Source: Protula sp. h YS-2021
Taxonomy: Eukaryota > Annelida > Polychaeta > Sabellida > Serpulidae
Direction of reading: 5' to 3'
Length of the DNA stretch: 64,000 bases
Assembly (NCBI GenBank): GCA_949752745.1
Contig: OX457031.1
Location: 21,997,642 to 22,061,641 of the forward strand
A model generated the notes under the pieces. The model was not told where the DNA came from and made no database searches. It saw nothing but the letters and a program-made list of their open reading frames with translations. A program made the translations under genes and the position numbers. Shown here piece by piece: positions 23,561 to 36,144 of the stretch. Positions within the stretch are counted from its first letter, which is position 1. Every line of letters begins with the position of its first letter.

Positions 23561-24009
23561 CTAGCATATGGAATGCTATTTTCATATTTATTAGACAGTT
23601 ATTGATATCAAGAATTTTGATTTCCAAAAGTGATTCTTTAATACTAAGAATTAATTGTTACCATCTTTAATTACAGTGTTGATATCTCTAAATGTATTCT
23701 TGATCTCGAAAATGAATTCTTGATATCAATAAATATTTAGAGGTATAAAAAATATTATTGATATCGAAAAATCAAAATCATCTCCAAAATTCAATCTATG
23801 GCCCCTTAAATTTATAGAAACGTGTGCCTCCCCTAAGATTTTTAAATTTGTAAAAAAAAAAATTTTATCTAAAATTAAATTGCCATCTAAAATTCAACTA
23901 TTGATAGCCAAATATAAATTGATTGGATCTACATTGATTTTATGATATCTTTAATCATATTTTTGTGCCAAGAATTAGCATTAAATGTTAAAATGGCATT
24001 CCATACTAG
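23561..24009. mobile_element. AT-rich MITE with ~22-bp imperfect terminal inverted repeats
   Basis: The left end reads CTAGCATATGGAATGCTATT. The right end, as reverse complement, reads CTAGTATGGAATGCCATT. The shared core TATGGAATGCYATTTT is 16 bp. The 449-bp interior is rich in GATATC flanked by ATTCTT/AAGAAT motifs, so it has nested palindromes. No target duplication is obvious and there is no coding sequence. A related GATATC-rich fragment may lie at about 27990-28200. Confidence 0.55.
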
Positions 24010-24232
24010 CACAGTTTATCTTTAAAGCAACAGGTAAACTGCTATTTTATTGTAACATAACTAAAAATATAACAAAACTTCGGTTTTACGAGAAGTCTGA
24101 TGTGTGAAACCATGATTCTGTTCAACATTTTAAATTTATAATGGGAAAACCACACGAGAGGGTGGACTGATCCAAAACAAACCCCTTTCGCAGTCAGTAG
24201 CAAAAGTTACAATGAACCTGCAAGGCGAGTGC

Positions 24233-24380
<148 letters not shown>

Positions 24381-25770
24381 TATTTGTGTTTGTTTTATCG
24401 AGTATTTCGGAAGTATGACTATATTCTATTTTTATGTCTTTCCAGTTGCAATGTTAGCAAGAATCCAGATCTTTTTAACATTATATCCAGGCACTATTAT
24501 CAAGAATCCATTATCTGTTATAACATTATATCCTTGAAATATTATCAGGAATCCAGTATCTCTTTTAACGTGACATCCCTGCAATATTAGCAATTTTTCT
24601 GCTGATATTACAGATATCCGTTATTTGTTTTGCATATTAGCAATATTCAGACTGGGTAGAAGGGTAGTTGTACTCTCATTTCATGCAACATATAGCATCC
24701 AAGCACAAGACCATTACCAGTTTGGAAGACTGTATGTTTCATTATATCGATCATTACCTATATAAAATTTTCTGGTAGAATATACACATAAATAAAAGTT
24801 AGTTAGATAATAAAGATGTCGATAGCGATAAAGATGCAAAGAAATATACACAATACTGAAAGTAATCATGTAGAAAAAGAGGTATCATTGTGTCTCGCAA
24901 ACTTGTTTAATTGATTAAATTGACACAACCTATTTTATAACAACTGGGAATAACAGAAGCATATACGGCTTGTTGGGCGAAAAGTACAAAAAGCCATCAG
25001 TGCATATAGACTTCATACATTAACCTTGCTTAAAGAAATGTGGATACTAAAATATTCATGTAATTGCGTTTTCTTATTATTTGTACTCTTCTAGAAGTGG
25101 GGTTTGTTTATATCCCCAAGTGTATTCATTCCTTTTTGTTAAGGTACTGGGACTGTACATTAAGATTGAATTACATTCACGTGAGATCACTTGTAATGGT
25201 CGTCTGCATCCGCAAATAGGAAATTAATGTAATAAGGGCCTTTCCATAAAACGCGGGGCTGAATTTTTAACTGCTTTTTGTGTCTGTTATTCATATGTGA
25301 CCATTATTATGTATTTTAGATACTTGAGACCATCAGTCGCGTTTTGTGCTTTCTTAAGAGTGACGTAATCTGTTCACTGACAGTTTCGTTTCATCTGGCA
25401 GCTTTTGTACTGGGCTACCACCCTTAGGACTCATGCCTTGCAAGAAAAGTATCTAAATACATGAACTGTTTATTTTTCAATGTACATATAATATACATGG
25501 TTATTTTATCAGTTCCTACTGTAATTACACAGTGTAATTACTAAGCAAAAATATTTGTTATTATTTACGGTTACGAAACATATACAATATGGTTCTGATC
25601 TTTCAAAGTTCTTCTCATTTCGTAATTTTGTTGTTGTTACTATCTTAATTATACTTCTCTGCTATAAATATTAGAGAGGTCTATCTGGTTTATTTGGAAT
25701 GTGAAAAAATCTGTATTATAACGCCCACCCAGTGATAAATTCACTCCCGTATAAAGAAATGAGAAGTAAA
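24381..25770. other. Non-coding, no clear feature
   Basis: AT-rich. Short repeats of ACATTATATCC and AATATTATCARGAATCC around 24470-24560 suggest a small degenerate tandem. No exon found. Confidence 0.5.
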
Positions 25771-25850
25771 ATTAGCATTATCTAACCGCGTAAAATTCGC
25801 TCGCCACATTCACTCGCCGTAGGTATAAGCCAACGTGACGCTGGCAAAGG
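25771..25850 (+). repeat. Dispersed repeat copy, partner of 22921-23040
   Basis: Carries GCATTATCTAACCG, TCGCTCGCCACATT and GTGACGCTG in the same order as the reverse complement of 22921-23040. Family unknown. Confidence 0.6.
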
Positions 25851-26181
25851 TTTTCTGATCTGTAACGAATGTTGCCATGTAAAATACAGCCGGCGTCACA
25901 GCGCAGTGGAGTATTCGGGAGGTAATAGGAGTTATTTCTGCCCTGTTTGGCAGTCCTAGACATGATATACCGATACAAAGCACCCGGAACGTTGACAGAT
26001 AACTATATTCGAAGACGTCTCAACGTTTTCGAAATCTAGAACTGTGATATTTGTGTTATGATGATTTCGCAAAAACACATTATATTAATCATTAAAGTCA
26101 AATTTCCTGTATTCTTTCCAAAACATAGCAGTACTGAAGACCACGATGTAAAGTGACCAAATATAGCAAAATACATAATTA

Positions 26182-26267
<86 letters not shown>

Positions 26268-26303
26268 CAATAATAATAATAATAATGATAACAATAATAA
26301 TAA
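26182..26303 (+). repeat. (AAT)n microsatellite, about 120 bp
   Basis: Mostly perfect AAT repeat with a few AAC and ATG interruptions toward the right. An 11-bp G run follows at 26343-26353. Confidence 0.96.
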
Positions 26304-27318
26304 AAACAGACACAGTTACACTCCCCGTAATATAATTTGCTCGGGGGGGGGGGCATTGCGAGTCATACATTAACTCCTAACCCAAAGTGCATAAATAGCG
26401 TAACTTTTAACCACCACCCCGACCCATTTGTGATGTCAGTCATTGAATCAGCATACGCACAGCTGAAGATCCCTCCCTTCCTTCAGTCCGTGCTTTACTC
26501 ATTACCCCTTACCGTTTTTAAAACACTACTCAAATTCAAATTGACTAAGAGTATATCATGTCATTAAGACTAGAAATTGTTATGGTCTGGAATAGAAAGG
26601 GTATAGCGAAAAAGGCTGAGACGACAGGATTGTTTTTTTTTTTATGGAGTGTGGCGATAACAACACGAGTATCACAACCATCGCTAGCCCTGAGTCTGAT
26701 AGAGACCCGTTTACAGTGGAGCTCTAAGAGTGTAATTGCAGATAGCACTACAAAAGGTGGCCATTACTGAACTCCTTTGAATTACTTTAGGCTGGATATT
26801 ACTTAATCAGTTTAGATGATCACGATTTGGTATCACATTTATTAAAGGTAACTGACAGCCGGAACATGTATAACGTCCTTCGTTTCAGGGATAGGTGACT
26901 CCAATTACGGCCCGGAAACACGAATTTTTAGAATGGTTTTAATGCGGAAGCTGTTCCGTTCTTTTTTCTCAGAAAGATTTTGCTTCATAAATGTGGCATC
27001 ACGTGATGGGGAATGACCTATTTAAATGCATACTCAAAGAAAGGTCATTTCTTTGATACACTATGCAACTTGTTTCCATGAACGCTGAATGTAATGTTTG
27101 CAGACAACTCCTCATTTTACCCCGGATGTTTCCTAACGAAAATACTTTTCAAGAAGTCTGCCTTGTTATTTCTAAAAAAAAGAAATACTTAATCATAAAA
27201 TAAAGCTGCTAAAATGAAATATTTTGAAGTAAATATAAGTAATAAGATTTTAAAAATATTTGCTGACAGATTATAGTTTTAAAATGAATGAACAGCTGCG
27301 AGTAATTGCAGTAAATTA

Positions 27319-27343
27319 TATATTATTATTATTATTATTATTA
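27319..27343 (+). repeat. (TAT)n microsatellite
   Basis: Short perfect TAT repeat. Confidence 0.9.
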
Positions 27344-28229
27344 ATTGGAGATAATAATTTGTTTTTGTTGATTAGCATAGGTTTGTGTGTGTTTTCGTCA
27401 CTTGTCACTTGAATTAAGTCATGACTACATTCATCTTGAATTGTGATTTCTGTCATTGAAAAGAAAGTCGTCAGTAAATGAATACGGTTATATTGCAGGT
27501 CAGTCATACGCTGTAACACTGCTTCCTGTGACTATTCATACCAACAAGTGCTATATTAGGTTATCATAAGTGAGTTCGTTTTGTACACTGCTCAAGTTAA
27601 TTTGAATACTGAGGTTATTATTATTATTTTTTTTATTTGATGATATTTGAAGATTTTTGTATTTGATCTAATCCATTTTTATTCTTAACAGCTCAGTGTT
27701 CGGATACATTTTAATTATGTTTGATGTAAACTGATTAGAGCAGTTAGATATAAACTTTTGTGTTTTGTCTTATTGCACATGTCCTTCAGTATCGTACAAA
27801 TTTATTTCTTTAAAATGCTTAACGAATCAATTAAAAGTTTGTAGAAAATGTTGAATATTTTAATGCATCTTTTTATTACTTTAACAGTTGCCATGATGAT
27901 TTTTATATTGACTCTTTTGTTTCATTCATTGAATGGTTTATTGCATATTGATTTATAGATCTAATTATAGATCTAATTAATGTTATCATATGATGATTGA
28001 AAATGAATCAATTTTGATGTAACTGTTTGTTAAATGATATCAATAAAACAGGATATCAACAATTCCCTTAAACAGCTGTTAAATATTAACTTCAACAAAG
28101 CAAATATATTGTTGATATCTGCATTTAATATTTAGATTTATGTTATGAATAGCTTAACAGTTGCAAAATTTATAACATCAAGAAATCATTTGATTCATTT
28201 GTGATATTACACTTAAAGACTTGATTTAA

Positions 28230-28269
28230 TTTATTTATTTATTTATTTATGTATTTATTTATTTATTAT
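28230..28269 (+). repeat. (TTTA)n microsatellite
   Basis: About ten TTTA units with one G substitution. Confidence 0.9.
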
Positions 28270-30219
28270 TTTACAACAAATGAAGGAGCAGAAAAAGGCA
28301 CTTTAACGCTCACTAGTCATCTCCAGATTGGGACATTATTTAGGGAAAGACCAATTTCAGTAAAAGAAGTTAACTCTAAGGCGCTCGCCACAAACAAAAC
28401 TTACCCTCAGTTGTACTTTTTCTTCAATGAGGAACAGAAACAGTTATCCTATGTTCTGTAAAGGGCATTCTGAAATAAAGAATAGAAATACAACAAATGG
28501 TAGTTTTCAATACAGGGTGATGATGTATAGGACATTATCCACTAGCTATTGTTCAAGGGTTGTAAAAAAAACCACCGTCTCTTGATTTAAAAGCACTTTT
28601 CTGTGTAATTCTAGCGAAGTTTTACTGCTGTGAAAGTTGAGGAGTGCATTTAGCAGGCGATATGATCCTCTAAAGGAAACCAAAAAAATAACAACACATT
28701 TAACAACAATTACATTCCACGTTTTTCTGCCAACGTTGAATGTGATTATGGTGAAAACTTCTGGGAGAGTTTTGCATAAGAACAAAAAAATGCAAGGCAA
28801 TTTGTGCATTAAGCCATTTTAGTGCTAGGTCGACAAATTCACTCATGGGCAACAATAATCCAAAACCTTTGCAGAAAGAACAATTTGTAGTGTTATATTT
28901 TAGTTAATTAATTATTTAAAAGCCAGATCTACCCGATGATTGACGGAGTCTATTATAACGACATATCCCGCATAAAATGACCCAAAGTGATACATTCTCT
29001 GGACCAGGTATGATTTTCAAGTTAAGTGCTTGGTGAAAAGGTAAAACCGAGGGCAGTTAGTACAGAACATTTAATTGCTCAAAACTCTGTTTGTCTTAAA
29101 AAATATGCAGATATCATGATGAAATAGAACATTTTAAATGGCTAAATCCATTAATCTCTTTGTTTAGTGAATTAACTGTATTCGCTTCTCCGGCGATTTT
29201 TCTCTCCCTCTCGAAAAAAAATAAAACATGAGAGGCCAAACAAAAAAAGGTTAAGAAAATTAAAAAGAAAAGGAGTTCGAATGTGTATGCAGGAAGGCAA
29301 TAACCAACACTGAAGAGGGGGAAGTGGTCCCTCTCCCACCTAGCCCCTCGTACTCCTAACGAGTTTTTTATTTCATTTCTTTCATGAAATAACGTTTCTC
29401 TTCTGCGTGGTATATTAAATGTGTTCTGAGTCCTTTGAACCTTTAATTCAATGAAGCTCTTTTTAGCCTGTTTCGGGTGAACATCAAAGCGCACTTTTTG
29501 AGCTACATTTGGGAGGCTCATGTGATAACCGCAACCTACAGTTTTGTCCATGATATCAAGTGTCATCGCCGATGCTTTCAGTTTTATCAAATTTGGTTTC
29601 GACATTCACCCCATGAGTAAATTGGAAACAGAGCCTAAAACGACGCCATTTTTTCTTTCATTTTTTTTTTGTTGCATGAAGTAGCAAAAGGGATTTTCAA
29701 GGAGATATCCGTGATCCTTCCAGGAAATTCAATTTGTGTGTTTTTCAATTTAATTTGTGGAATTTTTGCAACATTCCAGTAGAAGGAGGTGCAGCATCTT
29801 GGTTGAAACGAGTAGTGAGAACGCATTAAAATGTGCATTTTGTGTGACCTGGTTTGTCATTTCAAGAGGACCTTTTGTACACCGTTTCAGCCTGTTTTAT
29901 TAAATTCATTTCACAGGTTGTCCAGGAAAAAGAAAACCACTAACATGTCTCGGGATGGGGGGGGGGGTGTAGGGGGAGGTGGCAAATGTGCATACAAGGC
30001 TGCGTGATACACCTACCCCAGCCTCCCAACCCCGCCCCTCCATCCCCTCACTCGAAACAAAGACTATAACAGTCTTTGCTCGAAATAAACGTTAAATAGT
30101 AACGATTGATACTTTCTTAAGCCTCCTTTTTAAAACATTGGCGTGTGTGAAATATTTGGTTTTGACAATCTCCCAGCCCTGTGTTGCGAAAGAGCTGTCT
30201 CCGCAACTGAAAAGCAGTC

Positions 30220-31172
30220 AGAAAAAAGTGATGAAGTTACCCAACCTCCCCGATGACGTCATTCTCCCTGGAGCGCACGTTTCTTTTCGTTGAAGATTAG
30301 CCTTGATCTGAAGTCTCATACCCCAAAGCTATGAATACACTATCAATATATGTACATATATATGTCTTGCAAATCTCATAGCCTGGCCCTGAAACAACAT
30401 TCTGTCATCACAGTAAAGACCCAGGGGGGCGCCCGGAGGAGCGTCTGTTGAGGACGACAGGGAAATCTAATTTCTCGCTCTCTTCTCTCGGGGGGACAAT
30501 TTCAGAAGGAGTCCCTGACTACTCTTTCATATTTGGAATTATGAGGGCAGATGCTGCACGAGAAATATGGTGTTGTTAATTCGTATAAAGTTAGTACCTA
30601 TTTATAGTGCCGAACATGATACGATCTTTCACAAGGTCCACGATAGAGGCTCGTGACGACAGTTGCTCTGCCCAGTAAAACACGGCACGCGTCGGGTTTG
30701 AGCTGGATCATCCGAAGTGTAATCAACGTCTAGTTCAAACAACGTGTATCTTCCCAGGCCATAGACGCCAGGGAACTATTAATCTGGAATCGCAGTGTAG
30801 AGAGTGGTCACCCCCCCCCCCCCGATCAAACTGCAGTCAATCCCGATATATCTGTACACGCATACGTCCGCCCCTCTCATTCCGTATTCGGTGTGCCATA
30901 AAGTCTAAAAGGGCCAACATGGCGACAATTCGCCTGGATTGCAAAGTGCTTGACTTTCACAGCGAAATTGTATTTCTTTTGGCCTGTAGTAAATCGGGTG
31001 TTGGTTATTTTAAACATAATAACAGTGTGTTTTATTTATTTAAGCAATAAATTTACAAATTGTATATAAATAGTCGCGGAGACAAAAACCGAATCAACGG
31101 ATGGCCATGTAGTATTGAAGACTCTTGTGTATTCAGTGTGTTATTTGCGGTCATGTTCTCAGTTCCCACAAC
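30220..31172. other. Higher-GC non-coding stretch
   Basis: About 30230-30930 is clearly richer in G+C and CpG than its surroundings and includes a 13-bp C run at 30811-30823. I found no convincing exon, RNA gene or transposon protein in either strand. It may be an unrecognised element or a regulatory CpG-rich patch. Confidence 0.35.
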
Positions 31173-32210
<1,038 letters not shown>

Positions 32211-33304
32211 TGTTTTGTTTTTGTTTGTTTGTCTTTTTTGTGGACGGAAAATTTTCGGACCCGCAGTCGTCGACCCTGTACACAAAAAAGTGTGTGGCTA
32301 GGTTTCTTAGTATTTGGTTGGTTAGTTAGAGTGTAGGATTGCTTACCCAATCCAACCATGGTATATCCGTTACAGTGTATAATCTTGCCCGCAACAGAAA
32401 ATTTCGCGTCCACTGTGTGTAAAATAAGTACAGTGCTGCTAAAAATGTCGCAAAATAATACCTCAAATGACGTCACAGATTTGCTGCGGAATGTGAGCAG
32501 GAAATTCCGATTTCAAAAAAGTTGATCTTTTGCAGTGGATTTCCTCGCCTCAGAGTGCACTGACTTTTTAACACAATTACAGAATCCAGAGACCATTTTT
32601 CAAATATATTTTTTCTCGCGCACATTTCCGTAATGAAAAACACGTTTCATGTATTTTTCCTCGCGCGCATTTCCGTATTAAAACCAAGTAGCATAAAACA
32701 AAGAGCTTCAGGTTATATATATCTTGAAGCTGTTATTAGAAAAATATAAAAGGCAAGCGAACATTTGTTTTTTTTCATCAAATATCTGGGCAACAACGAA
32801 CCGAAATTAATTTGATGCATCCTACGATCTCACGACTGTTTTTCGTTCTGTGAAAGGTTAATTAGTACTATGTTAGTTTAATATATTAATCACAGCAGTT
32901 AAGCATATTGGCAATAAATACATGCTCATGTACTGTGTAAAAATAGACCAGTGCATGTATAATTGAGTAAATATAGGCATTGCGTCCTTTTTAATGAGGC
33001 TCTTGGCATTTCGCCAGAACTTTCATTCAAACCATCGCCCCCCCCCCCCGGATTTCAGGTGGATCCAAGGAGTTTCCACGAAGGACATCGTGGTTTTCCC
33101 TACCACAGAAGTACCAAGAAAAACGTCCAGGGTGGGGGTGGGGGAGGGCACTTAGCGTAAAACGTGTTACCAAGGGTGTCCCAAAACACGCGGAGAAGCC
33201 AGACGCAGTCCGCGAGGATTGCCAGTTTAGTTAAAAAGGAAGGGCGTAATTTTCACTCAATGCTCTGCGCTTTCCACAAAGAGGACGGGGTTTATATCTA
33301 AATT
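32211..33304. other. Non-coding with a small duplication
   Basis: CTCGCGCRCATTTCCGTA occurs twice near 32616 and 32662. A 12-bp C run lies at 33038-33049. No exon recognised. Confidence 0.45.
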
Positions 33305-33432
33305 TGATCCCTGTTTGGTTAAAAAATGGGTGCTATTTCAAAATCAGTATTCCGCGTTGAGGGTTGTTTTAAAAAGTCAGGGACACGCATTGTAACCAGT
33401 TGGTACTTGAGTGCCCCCACCCCCCCCCCCAC
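33305..33432 (-). repeat. Dispersed repeat family (TTTTAAAACGACCCC), copy 2
   Basis: On the minus strand it begins with a G-rich run, then GGCACTCAAGTACC, CTGGTTACAATGCGTGT, CTTTTTAAAACAACCC, ACGCGGAATACTG and TTTGAAATAGCACCC. This is the clearest copy of the family's first part. Confidence 0.7.
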
Positions 33433-33773
33433 CGCCCCCTTCCCTGGGGGAAACGCACCGAAAGAGGGAAGGGGCTCCACCCTTATCCTATCGTCTTCGC
33501 CCTCGATAAACATCAGTGAAATTTCTTTTACTCTCAAAAAATGAAAACAAAGCAATCTCAGAAGTTTGTTTTCGGATCCACATTGCCATGCACATGTCCA
33601 TCAGGCTCCATGCCTAATGGTCTAAAACACGTCCAAATATAATGAGGACAAATATAAAAGGACACATTTTCTCACCGAAGCATCAACGCATTTGCAAGAT
33701 AATTTTTTTTCATGCGAAAAGCGATCTGGATTCATGTTTTGCATTGAATAGATATAACAAATGTATCCAGAAA

Positions 33774-33830
33774 CGAGAGAGACAGAGAGATAGACACAAA
33801 GACAGATAGAGCGAGAGACAGAGAGAGAAG

Positions 33831-33894
<64 letters not shown>

Positions 33895-33906
33895 AAGAGA
33901 GAGGGA
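33774..33906 (+). repeat. (AG)n-rich purine tract
   Basis: Imperfect GAGAGACAGA sequence leads into perfect (AG)n at about 33832-33890, then AAGAAAGAGAGAGGGAG. Polyserine/leucine frames across it are artefacts. Confidence 0.95.
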
Positions 33907-35009
<1,103 letters not shown>

Positions 35010-35340
35010 AAACTAAGGTCAAAGCGGCTCTGACTATAACGTTCTCCTTGATAAGAAAGGTCACGTAACTTTTGACCTTGAAAATGTCAAAGTTCAGATG
35101 ACCAAGTTACCTTTCACTTTACTATCTTTAAGGGTTCGAGCCCGATTATGAAGTTGAAATCGCTAATGTGTTCCGAGATATCACAGGTCACGTGACCTTT
35201 AAATAGCCATACTATGGTGAATATAGTTGTCCCACATGTAAAAAAAACTAAAAGGTGGAAAGCGAAAATGAGGTCGAAGCCACTCGTCTGTCGATATATG
35301 GTCAAAAATTCAGAAGGCCAAAGTTTTATGTATCTGCATA
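35010..35340 (+). repeat. Three diverged ~130-bp tandem modules rich in GGTCA/TGACC
   Basis: Modules start near 35010, 35145 and 35265 with aligned openings (AAGGTCAAAGCGGCTCTG, GAAGTTGAAATCGCTAAT, GAGGTCGAAGCCACTCG). The second carries the perfect 14-bp palindrome AGGTCACGTGACCT at 35185-35198, which contains an E-box CACGTG. Old, decayed repeat. Confidence 0.5.
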
Positions 35341-35413
35341 ACATATAAATCGAATAGCGTTGCTCTATATAATGATTGTAATTGAAAATGAACTCAGAAA
35401 TGCTCTTTACGTT

Positions 35414-35421
35414 CTTGAGAT
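35414..35421 (+). repeat. Target-site duplication, left (CTTGAGAT)
   Basis: The 8-bp string CTTGAGAT is found again at 36137-36144 on the far side of the foldback-like element. Eight-bp duplications are typical of hAT elements. Confidence 0.55.
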
Positions 35422-36136
35422 GATTGCAACTCACTTGGCCTATGACCCACTTGGCCTATGGCCCAGAAGGCCTACACTTTTTCTACCCAGAAGGCCTACG
35501 ATCTTTTTACCCAGAAGGCCTACGATTTTTCTACCCAGAAGGCCTACACTTTTTACCCAGAAGCCTTCGGTGTATTTTTCTTAACCAATATAAGTTTTAG
35601 GTTCCATTGAATTTCTTTTTTCTTTTATGTAATCAACTGACATATCAATAAAAGTTGTTGATGCCAATTAGTTTCTTTGATGTAATCAAATGACAAGTCA
35701 CTCGCCCTTTCATTGCAGGATCACAAAACATTTTAATTACAACTATATTACTTTGTACGACTATAGGACATTCTAAATCCAATCAACTGACATTACAGCC
35801 TACTGAACCATACCACTGGCTACTGTCTGCGGGTCAATGCCATTCTCTGGAATGATTAAATGGGGGGCAATCATCTTGTAATAATAATAAATTCTGGATA
35901 AAAAATCGTAGGCCTTCTGGGTAAATTAAATCGTAGGCCTTCTGGGTACAAAAAAATCGTAGGCCTGGGTAAAAAAAATCGTAGGCCTTCTGGGTCGTAG
36001 GCCAAGTGGGCAATTCTGGGTAAAAAATCTTAGGCCTTCTGGGTAAAATAAATCGTAGGCCTTCTGGGTAAAAAAATCGTAGGCCTGGGTAAAAAATCGT
36101 AGGCCTTCTGGGTCTTAGGCCAAGTGGGCAGTCACC
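35422..36136. mobile_element. Foldback-like MITE whose inverted arms are tandem arrays
   Basis: The left arm (about 35432-35580) starts with two CACTTGGCCTATGRCC units, then four or five of about 23 bp with CAGAAGGCCTAC plus a T-rich tail. The right arm (35891-36130) is the same sequence inverted and is itself a duplication: blocks at 35891-36012 and 36013-36130 each end GGCCAAGTGGGCA. The spacer of about 310 bp has no coding sequence. Long modular inverted repeats recall Foldback elements, and the flanking CTTGAGAT pair suggests hAT-type insertion. Class is inferred; the structure is directly visible. The frame across the left arm is an artefact. Confidence 0.75.
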
Positions 36137-36144
36137 CTTGAGAT
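36137..36144 (+). repeat. Target-site duplication, right (CTTGAGAT)
   Basis: Partner of 35414-35421, immediately right of the foldback-like element. Confidence 0.55.

Larger units (their letters stand above)
26304..30219. other. Non-coding with small simple repeats
   Basis: Holds (TAT)n at 27319-27343, (TTTA)n at 28230-28269 and an 11-bp G run at 29957-29967. A 163-codon minus-strand frame at 29114-29605 shows no recognisable domain and includes low-complexity hydrophobic and FFFERERK parts, so I do not call it a gene. Confidence 0.5.

Noticed and set aside
29114..29605. 163-codon minus-strand ORF
   Set aside because: No domain, low-complexity hydrophobic tail, no transcript signals; consistent with chance in a 64-kb window.
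35132..35142. GGTTCGAGCCC as a pol III box B of a tRNA or SINE
   Set aside because: No box A at the right distance and no cloverleaf; it lies within a modular repeat.
35434..35580. Repetitive peptide (RRPTLFLP-type) as a structural protein
   Set aside because: It is the translation of the tandem array in the left arm of the foldback-like element.
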